Assembly: GCF_002953215.1 (NCBI RefSeq)
Contig: NZ_CP026378.1
Location: 124,001-188,000 of the forward strand
Length of the DNA stretch: 64,000 bases
Source of the DNA: Mixta calida
GTDB taxonomy: Bacteria > Pseudomonadota > Gammaproteobacteria > Enterobacterales > Enterobacteriaceae
Reading direction: 5' to 3'
The notes below the pieces were generated by a model. It did no database searches and was not told the origin of the DNA. It worked only from the letters and a program-made list of their open reading frames with translations. The translations under genes and the position numbers were made by a program. Below, in pieces: positions 42,325-49,463 of this stretch (positions are counted from its first letter, which is position 1; every line of letters begins with the position of its first letter).

Positions 42325-43150
42325 TCAGGCTGTTGCCGGATCGTCACACTTCGGCAGCCAGTCGGTGCTGCTTTCATCTGTCAGGTCGAGGTTGGTCTGT
42401 ATTCCTGTTTTCGTGCGCCGCTTCAGGTAGTTCAGGCCGTACTCACGCAGGATGCTTTCCAGCGCCTGGCTGAATGACTTCATGCTCAGCGGATTGCGGT
42501 AGCCATTGGCCTCCATGTAGGCCAGATAGGCGTGATAGAGGTAGCGCCTGGGCTGTAACGGGCGGATGCTGGCGTTGCCCATGTGCAGGCCAGTTGGCTC
42601 TGCCGTCGCAAACAGGTAGCCGCAGAAGTCCACCATCGGGTCGGCGTCACGCTTGATGCGCATCGCCTCGCCGGAGTTCTGCTGCGACTGAAGCAGCCTG
42701 CGGGCGTCCTGTGGGTTCCTGAAGCGCTGCATCAGCTGGCGAACGATAACGGCCAGCTCGCCCTGTATCTTTTCCTTCAGCTGCGGGTCGCGCTCGTTCA
42801 CCGGGATGATTTCCGGGAAGGGCAGGATCACCCGGCGGCGCGACACGCCCCCGCTGCGGTCGGTAAAGCGCATCGGGTTGTTGTTCACCGCCAGAATCAC
42901 CGCCGGTAATGGCCTTGAGGCCCGCGCCGTCGCCGCTCCACTTCTCCTGGACCGGCAGAATAATCAGCGAGTAGCCGATAACAGACGCGCGCTCACGCGA
43001 GGATTCCAGCGTTTCGATGGTCGCGGAGGTGGCATTATCCGCACCGGCCAGCATAGTGGTGATACCTGACATAATGCTTTTGCCGCTGCCGCCGGACCGG
43101 TCACCTCCAGAAACAGCTGCCGGTCGTAGCGGTTCGCCAGCCCCGCAGCG
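42325..43150 (-). pseudogene. P4-type alpha protein (primase-helicase) remnant
   Basis: Only the helicase C-terminal part remains, in pieces. Minus-strand reading: NRYDRQLFLEVTGP, then a frameshift inside the Walker A loop near 43100 (GSGKSIMS in another frame), then IETLESSRERASVIGYSLII and EKWSGDGAGLKAITGGD. A deletion near 42900 between GGCGGTGAT direct repeats follows, then VILAVNNNPMRFTDRSGGVS through to CDDPATA. The N-terminal primase domain is gone; psu begins just beyond 43150. The gene once initiated satellite replication and is now dead. Confidence 0.85.
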
Positions 43151-43197
43151 CGTCACAGGATGATAATTAAGCAACAGAAGGCCACAGGAGATAAAGC

Positions 43198-43707
43198 ATG
43201 ACAAACACCTCCAGCACTCCACAGGATGCCCTGAACCAGTACCGCCGTGCCGGTGAAAGCTGGCGCACCCTGCGCGCTGACCGTGAAAACAAACAGCAGC
43301 AGCTTGAGACGCTGCTGGGAAGTGAGGTGAAACCCACTGATTACGGCCAGCAGGCGGATAACCTGCGTGAATGGCAGGACGTGCTGACCTGGCAGATTAA
43401 CTGTGCCGCCGGTGACGCGCTTCAGGCCCATCGTTATGTGGCTGATGCGTGTGTGAATGAAGCGCTGACCGCCTTCATGGATGCGCATGGCGCTGCTCTG
43501 ACCGGCGCGCTGGCGCCTTACCTGAACGGCCCCGCCGGGCTGGGAACCGCCATGCGAACGCTGCGTGCCGCCGTTGTCCGCGAGGCTGAAATCAGCGCGC
43601 CCGTGGTAGCTGAAGAATACCAGGCCATCCTCAATGAGACAGGGCTGTATCCTGACAGCGCAGTACACGATGACGCCGCCGCCCTCCGGACCCGGCCAGG
43701 GATGTAA
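43198..43707 (+). CDS. psu: Psu-like polarity suppression / capsid decoration protein of a P4-type satellite
   Basis: 169 residues (P4 Psu 190). The core aligns by eye with P4 Psu: a WQVNQAAGRYIRSHE-like segment here reads WQINCAAGDALQAHR, followed by FMDAHGAALTGALAPYLNG against P4 FMQQHGTALAAALAPELMG. Psu binds Rho to suppress polarity and also decorates the small P4 capsid. CAGGAG lies 8 bases before ATG. The C-terminal 20-30 residues differ or are shortened. It precedes the ogr/delta gene. Confidence 0.8.
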   Translation: MTNTSSTPQDALNQYRRAGESWRTLRADRENKQQQLETLLGSEVKPTDYGQQADNLREWQDVLTWQINCAAGDALQAHRYVADACVNEALTAFMDAHGAALTGALAPYLNGPAGLGTAMRTLRAAVVREAEISAPVVAEEYQAILNETGLYPDSAVHDDAAALRTRPGM

Positions 43708-43758
43708 GTTACCGGTTTCGCCTGAAAAAGCTGAATGCACAGCAGGAAGGCCGCTAAA

Positions 43759-44033
43759 ATGGCCATGAAATGCCCGGAGTGCGGCACCACCGCACACACC
43801 CGCACCAGTGAGTACCAGACCGGCACGCTGAAAAAGACCTGGTATCAGTGCCGTAATATTGACTGCTCCTGTACGTTCACCACGCTGGAAAGCCTGGACA
43901 GCATCATATGAGGCCGCAGAAGGCAGCAGAAACGCCCGAACCGGCGCCAGAAACCCCGAAGCGGGCACCGCAGACGCTCAACCGCTACGGCGCCGCCAGC
44001 AGGCTTTCAAACCGGCAGCACATTCCCGCCTGA
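43759..44033 (+). pseudogene. Ogr/Delta-family late-gene activator, frameshifted
   Basis: From ATG 43759 the frame gives a zinc-finger of the P2 Ogr/P4 Delta type: KCPECGTTAHTRTSEYQ with CxxC, then YQCRNIDCSCTFTTLES. It stops early at 43911 after 50 residues. In the next frame, from the ATG at 43908, a Pro/Ala-rich tail typical of the family (RPQKAAETPEPAPETPKRAP) runs to 44033. A one-base change near 43906-43909 therefore breaks the gene. The first part alone might keep DNA binding. Such proteins turn on helper-phage and satellite late promoters. Confidence 0.8.
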
Positions 44034-44127
44034 GGCTCAGCCTTATTTCTTTCCCGGCCACCGCGTCGGGTTTTTTTGTGGCTTTTTCTCTGGCTGGCCC
44101 GCTGTTGCGGCAGTGCATGACTATGCC

Positions 44128-44219
44128 GCATGAAAACGCATGAATAAATGCACCTGCAATTCTCCCGTTCCGGCCAATGGCGGCGCGGTTTCGAGGCACT
44201 CATGCACCTGCATGAAAAC
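44128..44219 (+). repeat. Short direct repeats next to the cos-like site
   Basis: ATGCACCTGCA occurs at 44148-44158 and 44202-44212; GCATGAAAAC occurs at 44128-44137 and 44210-44219. The repeats lie just upstream of the cos-like sequence and may be terminase-binding or packaging sites. Confidence 0.5.
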
Positions 44220-44237
44220 CGCTACATGAAGCGGACA

Positions 44238-44256
44238 GGCGTGGCGGGGGTAGCAT
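44238..44256 (+). other. cos: P2/P4-type cos site (cohesive end), near-match
   Basis: The 19 bases GGCGTGGCGGGGGTAGCAT match the P2/P4 cohesive end (recalled as GGCGAGGCGGGGAAAGCAC) at 15 positions, and the following TGCGCGC also agrees. It lies downstream of psu and ogr/delta, which is where P4 has cos. The satellite could thus still be cut and packaged by a helper terminase, although int and alpha are dead. Confidence 0.65.
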
Positions 44257-44402
44257 TGCGCGCAACTGATGAAAATAATTTTATCACTACCAATTATTAA
44301 GTTAGTTTGATGACCCTTGCCCGGCTATGCGACTAAGGATATCTTAAGGTATAAAATATGAAAAAGACGTTTTATTCATAACCGAATTTTATGAGATAAA
44401 AA

Positions 44403-45812
44403 ATGAACGTAATTGTGCAAAATGAATTATTTGATGAGCTATTTTCTCCAGAAAGCCTATTTAAAACATTTAATGAGAAGTTTAGTAATTCGGGAGCAAA
44501 GGGAATTGATCGTTTAAATGGAATGCAATATTCCCTTAGAGCTCAAAGAGATTTGATAAAGACGTCTGAGAAGTGTTTAAATGGTAGTTTTCGTTTTAGC
44601 CCATATCTTGAAATGTTAAAAAGCAAGGGGAGGGGGAAAAATCCAAGAGTTATATCGATTCCAACAATCCGTGATCGTGTGGTTTTGCGGCAGCTAAATA
44701 TATTTCTTTGCAAGGTCTTCCCTGAATATGTGCCAAAGAGTTTAGCGTCAACCTATATAAGATCTTTATCTTCAGATTTCCTTTCAGCAAATCCAGATGA
44801 TGTTTATATTTGTAGTTGCGATATTGAAGGTTTTTACGACAACATCATTAAAACCCGATTGATTAAAAAACTTTCATCTCGGATTAGCTCAAAAAAAGCA
44901 CTTGATTTAATCGTCCGTTCTTTGTTAACACCAACCTCTCACAGCTCAGCTAAGAAAAGCCAAAGGAAAGATTTTTTCAATAAGGATAAAGGTGTTCCAC
45001 AAGGGCTTTCAATTTCAAATGTGCTTGCCTCAATATACATGTCTGACATTGATAATTCAATGGATAAATTTAATGTAAAATATTACCGATATGTTGATGA
45101 TGTTCTTATGTATGGTGATAAGGAATCCGTATCAAAAGCTTATTTATCGATAAGAAGGAAACTAAAATTAAGAGGTTTAAACACACATCCTCCATCATCT
45201 CCAAAGACTCATTTAGGATACCTCAATCAACCCTTTGGGTTCCTTGGTTATGTTTTTAAGGGGAATGATATAACTGTTAGAGATTCAACTCTTGAGGCAT
45301 TCTTACAATCCATTGCCGCACGATTTAGTGATTTTACACATAATAAAAACCGCAGGCTTAAAAAATACCCTCATCTATCCATTGATGATTTAAAAGGAAT
45401 ATTTTTGGAAGAACTAAATGAAAAAATCACAGGCGCAATTAGTGGTAACAAACGTTATGGTTGGGTTGCTTACTATTCCAATATAAATGATCTATCTTTG
45501 CTCCACAAGATAGATTTTATAGCAAAAGAAATGTTTTCAAGATTAAGTGATTTCGATCATCAACCGCCAACAGAACTTAAAAAAATATCCAGGTCTTATT
45601 ACGAAATAAAATTCAACCCACAAGGCGGATATATCAGGAACTATGACAAAATAGAGACGCTTAAACAAAAAACAGATTTTTTAGTTAGTAGAGGAAGAAT
45701 TTCTCCAGATGAAAGGCTTACCAAAGATCAAATCGAAGAACGTTTTGAACGTTATAAAACAACAATTTTGTCCAGAATGCAGGCAGATGAAGGTGAAATA
45801 TATCCTAAGTAA
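44403..45812 (+). CDS. Defence-type reverse transcriptase (RT) in a satellite cargo slot
   Basis: 469 residues. RT motifs in order: RVISIPTIRDRVVLRQL (81-97), first catalytic Asp140 in CSCDIEGFYDNI, KGVPQGLSISNVLASIYM (196-213), YRYVDD with Asp232/Asp233 (229-233), LGYLNQPFGFLGYVF (271-285). All three catalytic Asp are present. The C-terminal 170 residues are basic and helical with no maturase, endonuclease or integrase domain, so this is not a group II intron protein. A structured intergenic element and a SLATT-like membrane gene follow. Low GC (visibly AT-rich) against the flanks shows transfer. A TATCTTAA box at 44340-44347 and a TATAAA further on may be promoter parts. It most likely makes cDNA from the adjacent ncRNA during phage infection; that is inference. 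Confidence 0.88.
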   Translation: MNVIVQNELFDELFSPESLFKTFNEKFSNSGAKGIDRLNGMQYSLRAQRDLIKTSEKCLNGSFRFSPYLEMLKSKGRGKNPRVISIPTIRDRVVLRQLNIFLCKVFPEYVPKSLASTYIRSLSSDFLSANPDDVYICSCDIEGFYDNIIKTRLIKKLSSRISSKKALDLIVRSLLTPTSHSSAKKSQRKDFFNKDKGVPQGLSISNVLASIYMSDIDNSMDKFNVKYYRYVDDVLMYGDKESVSKAYLSIRRKLKLRGLNTHPPSSPKTHLGYLNQPFGFLGYVFKGNDITVRDSTLEAFLQSIAARFSDFTHNKNRRLKKYPHLSIDDLKGIFLEELNEKITGAISGNKRYGWVAYYSNINDLSLLHKIDFIAKEMFSRLSDFDHQPPTELKKISRSYYEIKFNPQGGYIRNYDKIETLKQKTDFLVSRGRISPDERLTKDQIEERFERYKTTILSRMQADEGEIYPK

Positions 45813-45821
45813 TGCTATCTT
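45813..45821 (+). promoter_or_regulatory. Putative extended -10 promoter for the ncRNA
   Basis: TGC-TATCTT overlaps the end of the RT gene. TATCTT (45816-45821) matches TATAAT at four of six bases with the extended TG. The predicted start, about 45827-45828, is exactly the 5' base of the closing helix of the ncRNA. The -35 (GTGAAA, about 45794-45799) is weak. Confidence 0.4.
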
Positions 45822-45825
45822 AACC

Positions 45826-45987
45826 GAGACCAACGCCGACGGTACTTAGTGATAGGTCCCGTACCCCACACAGATAAGCTAGTGTGGGCTGAAGTGCTCA
45901 CGACATAGATTATGGTTGTAAACCTTCTTCGGGGGAAACTGCTGGAGAAGAGGATTGGACTGATATCTCCGGCGTTGTGTCTTTTTT
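45826..45987 (+). ncRNA. Predicted structured ncRNA between RT and SLATT genes
   Basis: The 190-base gap between the RT and the SLATT-like gene holds no ORF but much base pairing. A long-range helix closes it: 45827-45838 pairs with 45970-45982, 12 bp with one bulged U at 45978 (core CAACGCCG with CGGCGTTG). Inside are GGTAC/GTACC (45841-45845/45861-45865), CCACAC/GTGTGG (45866-45871/45882-45887) and CTTCTTC/GGAGAAG (45924-45930/45944-45950, one G-U). A run of six Ts (45982-45987) follows the closing helix as in an intrinsic terminator. I infer an RT-bound template or guide RNA, as known for other defence RTs. Confidence 0.7.
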
Positions 45988-46002
45988 ATCCAGAGGGTGA
46001 TA

Positions 46003-46644
46003 ATGAAAGAATTTTTAGAGAGCTTAAGTAAATCAGCGTGGGAAACGTCATGCGCAAGATACAATTCATCTCGAAGATTAAAGATAAGAGAAATATTTTC
46101 CACTATCAGTATAGCATTGATAGGATTATCAGGAATAGCGCTTTCTTTAATACAATTTTCCTTCGGTGAAACCTTTGGGAAAAACCTTAATAACCTTGTA
46201 ACTGCTTTTTCAATTGTATTAAGCATGTTGCTTATAATAATAAGTTTGATTGAGTGGGGATTTGCTGCAGGCGCTAAATCAGAAGCTTTATTTCGCAATG
46301 CGGAATTACTCAATGAACATGAGAGAAAAATAACCCTCTTTAAGTCGAAGATAACTAATGACTTATCTGAAGAAGATTATAATAAAATTGATTCTCTCCG
46401 TGAAGAGTATGAAAGGATAAAGTCTACCTGTGTTTTTAATCATAGCCCATTGGACTATGAATATCATAAAATTATAAGAAAAAGATTTTATATAGCCAAA
46501 ACTACTGAGCATTTTAGTCTAATCAGAGAGCTAAAGGGACGATTATCATATTATCTATGTAGTATTTGGGGTTATTTATTGATATGGGGTGTAGTCGTAT
46601 TTTTCTTTTATGCGGTAATTAAAAAAGTTATTGCATTGCCTTAA
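46003..46644 (+). CDS. SLATT-like membrane effector partnered with the RT
   Basis: 213 residues. Two N-terminal membrane helices close together (IFSTISIALIGLSGIALSLI, about 30-49; AFSIVLSMLLIIISLIEWGF, about 64-83) precede a long helical charged region with NAELLNEHERKITLFK, the layout of SLATT effectors (SMODS/SLOG-associated two-TM proteins). A third hydrophobic segment lies at the C-terminus (CSIWGYLLIWGVVVFFFYAV). SLATT proteins are thought to form pores or disrupt the membrane when triggered. ATG 46003 follows AGAGGG; a GTG at 45997 is inside that site. It lies downstream of the ncRNA and is probably co-expressed with the RT. Family call is by pattern, not by search. Confidence 0.75.
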   Translation: MKEFLESLSKSAWETSCARYNSSRRLKIREIFSTISIALIGLSGIALSLIQFSFGETFGKNLNNLVTAFSIVLSMLLIIISLIEWGFAAGAKSEALFRNAELLNEHERKITLFKSKITNDLSEEDYNKIDSLREEYERIKSTCVFNHSPLDYEYHKIIRKRFYIAKTTEHFSLIRELKGRLSYYLCSIWGYLLIWGVVVFFFYAVIKKVIALP

Positions 46645-46648
46645 TAAA

Positions 46649-46670
46649 ACTGGAGCGTCAACGCTCCAGT
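46649..46670. terminator. Bidirectional terminator between SLATT gene and int
   Basis: A perfect 10-bp inverted repeat, ACTGGAGCGT and ACGCTCCAGT, separated by two bases. Ts follow on the minus-strand side, so it best fits the end of int; it also lies right after the SLATT stop. Confidence 0.75.
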
Positions 46671-46693
46671 GCATACATCATTTGATCAGAATA

Positions 46694-47836
46694 CTATTGC
46701 ATCATTTTTTTGCATTTTTCATAATATTGAGCATGGTTATATGTTCCCCGAATACTGTTCTTATCCACATGTGCTAACTGCATTTCAATCCATGCACTAT
46801 CAAATCCTTGTTCATGCAAAATTGTCGACATCGTGTGTCTAAATCCGTGACCTGTTGCGCGCCCTTTGTACCCAAGTAACTCAATCACCTGTGACACGCT
46901 TTCTTTAGAGATCGGTTTACTACGGTTATTCCTACCAATAAAAATTTAGGGATAATGTTCGGTTATTGGTTTGAGCTGCTTGAATCAATCGATCACTTGA
47001 GTAGATAGGGGAACAATGTGAGGCCTACGCATTTTCATCCGTTCAGCGGGGATTTCCCATATACCTTTCCCAAGGTCAACCTGTTCCCACGTAGCAAATC
47101 GCATCTCCTGTGTTCTTACACCAGTTAACATGACTATCTTTGTAGCATTTTTGGTGATGATGCTGCCGGTATACGCTTCAAGGTCCCGAATAAAATGAGG
47201 TAACTCTTCAGCAGATAAAAATGGATGATGCTTTTGTTTCGGAACGGCCAAAGCAATAGCCAAATCAGGAGCAGGATTGTATTCTGCGCGGCCAGTTACA
47301 ATCGCGTAGCGGTAAACCTCTCCACACCTTTGACGCACTTTCCGTGTTTTTTCCAGTGCTCCACGCTTTTCTATTCGTCGTAGTACTTCAAGCAATTCTA
47401 GAGGTTTGATTTCACCGATAGGCCGTTTGCCAATGAACGGGAAAACGTCTTGCTCGAAGGTCTTAATGATTTCGTCACGGTATGCCACTGTCCAGCGGTC
47501 AGCTTTGTTGGTGTGCCATTCTCGACATATAGCTTCGAATGAGTTCTCTGTTGATAGTTGTTGTGCCAGCTTTTGGGCTTTACGTTCTTCTACTGGGTCT
47601 ATGCCGTTTGCTACCTGTTTACGGGCCGTATCGCGTTTCTCACGTGCTTCTGCGAGGGTCACAAGGTCGTAGCTGCCAAATGACATTAGCCGTGCTTTAC
47701 CGGCAAAACAAAAGCGGAAGCGCCAGCCTTTTGAGCCGCATGGATTGATGAGTAACGACAGGCCTTGTCCATCGTTCAATGTGTAGGACTTGTCTTGAGG
47801 TTTTGCTCGTTTAATTTGTATATCTGTAAGTGCCGT
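46694..47836 (-). pseudogene. int: P4-type tyrosine integrase, inactivated
   Basis: Family sequence runs from ALTDIQIKRAKPQDKSYTLN at the N-terminus to HGFRHTMSTILHEQGF and GTYNHAQYY at the C-terminus. The catalytic Arg (GVRTQEM), HxxR (HGFRH) and Tyr (TYNHA) are all encoded. Two in-frame stops break it, TGA at 46985-46987 and TAA at 46946-46948. The expected start ATG before ALTDIQ reads ACG (47834-47836) with no other in-frame ATG nearby. It points away from the selC-like gene, the normal arrangement for an integrase at a tRNA site. The island is therefore fixed unless a related integrase acts in trans. Confidence 0.9.
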
Positions 47837-47933
47837 GTGTATAAGTAAAAAATGTGTATAAAAAATCTATACACATCATTATACATATTTTTCATGGATT
47901 CAGGGAGATCTTGTCGGACTGTTACGGATGGTT

Positions 47934-47974
47934 AAGTCTCAATAATCATTGAAAATAAAGGAATTTTGAGACTT
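47934..47974. repeat. Inverted repeat between int and selC
   Basis: AAGTCTCAA (47934-47942) and TTGAGACTT (47966-47974) are perfect 9-base inverted repeats. They lie in the attachment region between int and the tRNA and could be integrase/excisionase arm sites or a weak terminator. Confidence 0.45.
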
Positions 47975-47998
47975 GCTCGGGCGCGTGAGGAGGAGCAT

Positions 47999-48093
47999 TG
48001 GCGGAAGATAACAGGAATCAAACCTGCCCGCCACCGCTGGCGGCCCCAACCGGATGTGACGTCCGGCCGCCTCATCGGAGGCGGCGGTTTTCC
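47999..48093 (-). tRNA. selC: Selenocysteine tRNA (tRNA-Sec, UCA), chimeric acceptor stem
   Basis: 95 bases, the length of E. coli selC, aligning without gaps. Anticodon TCA in GGACG-TCA-CATCC, long extra arm GCCGCC-AGC-GGTGGC, encoded CCA end. The 8-bp acceptor stem is disturbed: 5' GGAAAACC against 3' TATCTTCC pairs at positions 1-4 and 6 only. The 3' strand would fit a GGAAGATA partner, so the 3' end looks brought in by the satellite. T-loop C56 is T and D-loop G19 is A, a change that could still pair. It may be impaired or a pseudogene. It is the attachment site of the island. Confidence 0.75.
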
Positions 48094-48193
48094 ATAAAGT
48101 GAGGCGCAGCGTATCGCATTGGTTTGGCTGGGATACCGACCTCCCTGATGCGGCGATGGACGGCTCTCTCCGCTCAACCCTTACCGCTTGCGC

Positions 48194-49378
48194 TTAGCTC
48201 ATCACCTCGCCGCTCTGCTGGCGATACTCCTTCGGCGTGGTGGCGTAGCTTTTCTTAAACACGGAATAAAAATATTGCAGCGAAGGGTAGCCGCACATCT
48301 GCGAAATCTCATTAATCGGCATGGAAGAGGAGACCAGCAGCATGCGCGCGCGCTCCAGCTTTTCGCTGTGAATCATGGTATGGATGGTCTCGCCGGTTTC
48401 ATCCTTAAAGCGCTTTTCCAGGTTGGAGCGCGACATGCCGACGGCGTCCAGCACCTGTTCCACCTTGATGCCTTTACAGGCATTGCAGCGGATATAGTGC
48501 ATCGCCTGAATCACCGCCGGATCGTGCAGCGAACGATAATCAGTAGAGCGGCGGGCGATCACTTTCATCGGCGGCACCAGAATACGCTGTAGCGGCAGCG
48601 GCTGACGGTCCAGCAGGCGATGCAGCAGCTTGGCCGCCTGATAACCCATCTGGCGCGTGCCCTGCGCCACCGACGAAAGCGCGACGCGCGACAGGTAGCG
48701 CGTCAGCTCCTCGTTATCGATGCCGATCACGCACAGCTTCTCCGGCACCGGAATATTTAAATGCTCGCACACCTGCAACAGGTGACGGGCGCGCGCGTCG
48801 GTTACGGCGATAATCCCGGTCTGCGGCGGCAGCGTCTGTAGCCAGTCGGCGAGCCGGTTCTGCGCATGCTGCCAGTTGGCCGGCGCGGTCTCCATGCCCT
48901 GATAAATCACCCCCTGATAACGTTCTTGCGCCACCCGCTGACGAAAGGCGTATTCACGCTCCTGCGCCCAGCGCTTGCCACAGGAGGCGGGCAGGCCGTA
49001 AAAGGCGAAGCGGTTAATGCCCTTTTCCTTAAGGTGCAGGAAGGCGCTCTCCACCAGCGCGGCGTTATCGGTGGCGATATAGTGGACCGGCGGATAATCC
49101 TCCGGCCGATGGTAAGAACCGCCGACGCCGACAATCGGCACGTCTACGTTTTTTAGCAGCGCCTCGATCTCTTTATCGTCATAGTCTGCGATGACGCCGT
49201 CGCCGAGACATTCACGGATGTTGTCGATACGGCAGCGAAAATCTTCCTCGATAAAGATGTCCCAATCGGTTTGCGACGCCTGTAGATATTCGCCAACGCC
49301 CTCCACCACCTGGCGATCGTAGACTTTGTTGGCGTTAAACAGCAGGCTGATGCGAAAACGTTTCTCAAACATGATCAC
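48194..49378 (-). CDS. xylR: Xylose operon activator XylR
   Basis: 394 residues (E. coli 392). An N-terminal LacI/periplasmic-binding-like xylose domain (RISLLFNANKVYDRQVVEGV) joins a C-terminal AraC-type DNA-binding domain with two helix-turn-helix units (KGIKVEQVLDAVGMSRSNLE, INEISQMCGYPSLQYFYSVFKK). XylR binds D-xylose and activates xylA and xylF promoters. It lies downstream of xylFGH on the same strand, as in E. coli. Confidence 0.97.
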   Translation of the reverse strand: MIMFEKRFRISLLFNANKVYDRQVVEGVGEYLQASQTDWDIFIEEDFRCRIDNIRECLGDGVIADYDDKEIEALLKNVDVPIVGVGGSYHRPEDYPPVHYIATDNAALVESAFLHLKEKGINRFAFYGLPASCGKRWAQEREYAFRQRVAQERYQGVIYQGMETAPANWQHAQNRLADWLQTLPPQTGIIAVTDARARHLLQVCEHLNIPVPEKLCVIGIDNEELTRYLSRVALSSVAQGTRQMGYQAAKLLHRLLDRQPLPLQRILVPPMKVIARRSTDYRSLHDPAVIQAMHYIRCNACKGIKVEQVLDAVGMSRSNLEKRFKDETGETIHTMIHSEKLERARMLLVSSSMPINEISQMCGYPSLQYFYSVFKKSYATTPKEYRQQSGEVMS

Positions 49379-49463
49379 TCCCGGTTTTTATTCTGCTTCC
49401 TGATTACCACAGCGGAACCGACAGCAGAAAAAAATTGGCGAGCCCTGTGATCTGCTTCGACGA

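Noticed and set aside
44403-45812. Group II intron maturase or diversity-generating retroelement RT
   Set aside because: No maturase X or HNH region and no intron domain V/VI-like 3' end; no template/variable repeat pair or variable target gene nearby.
44403-46002. Retron (RT with msr-msd)
   Set aside because: Retron msr-msd RNA normally lies upstream of the RT with inverted a1/a2 ends. Here the structured element is downstream of the RT and followed by a SLATT-like gene. I also did not recognise retron-specific motifs.
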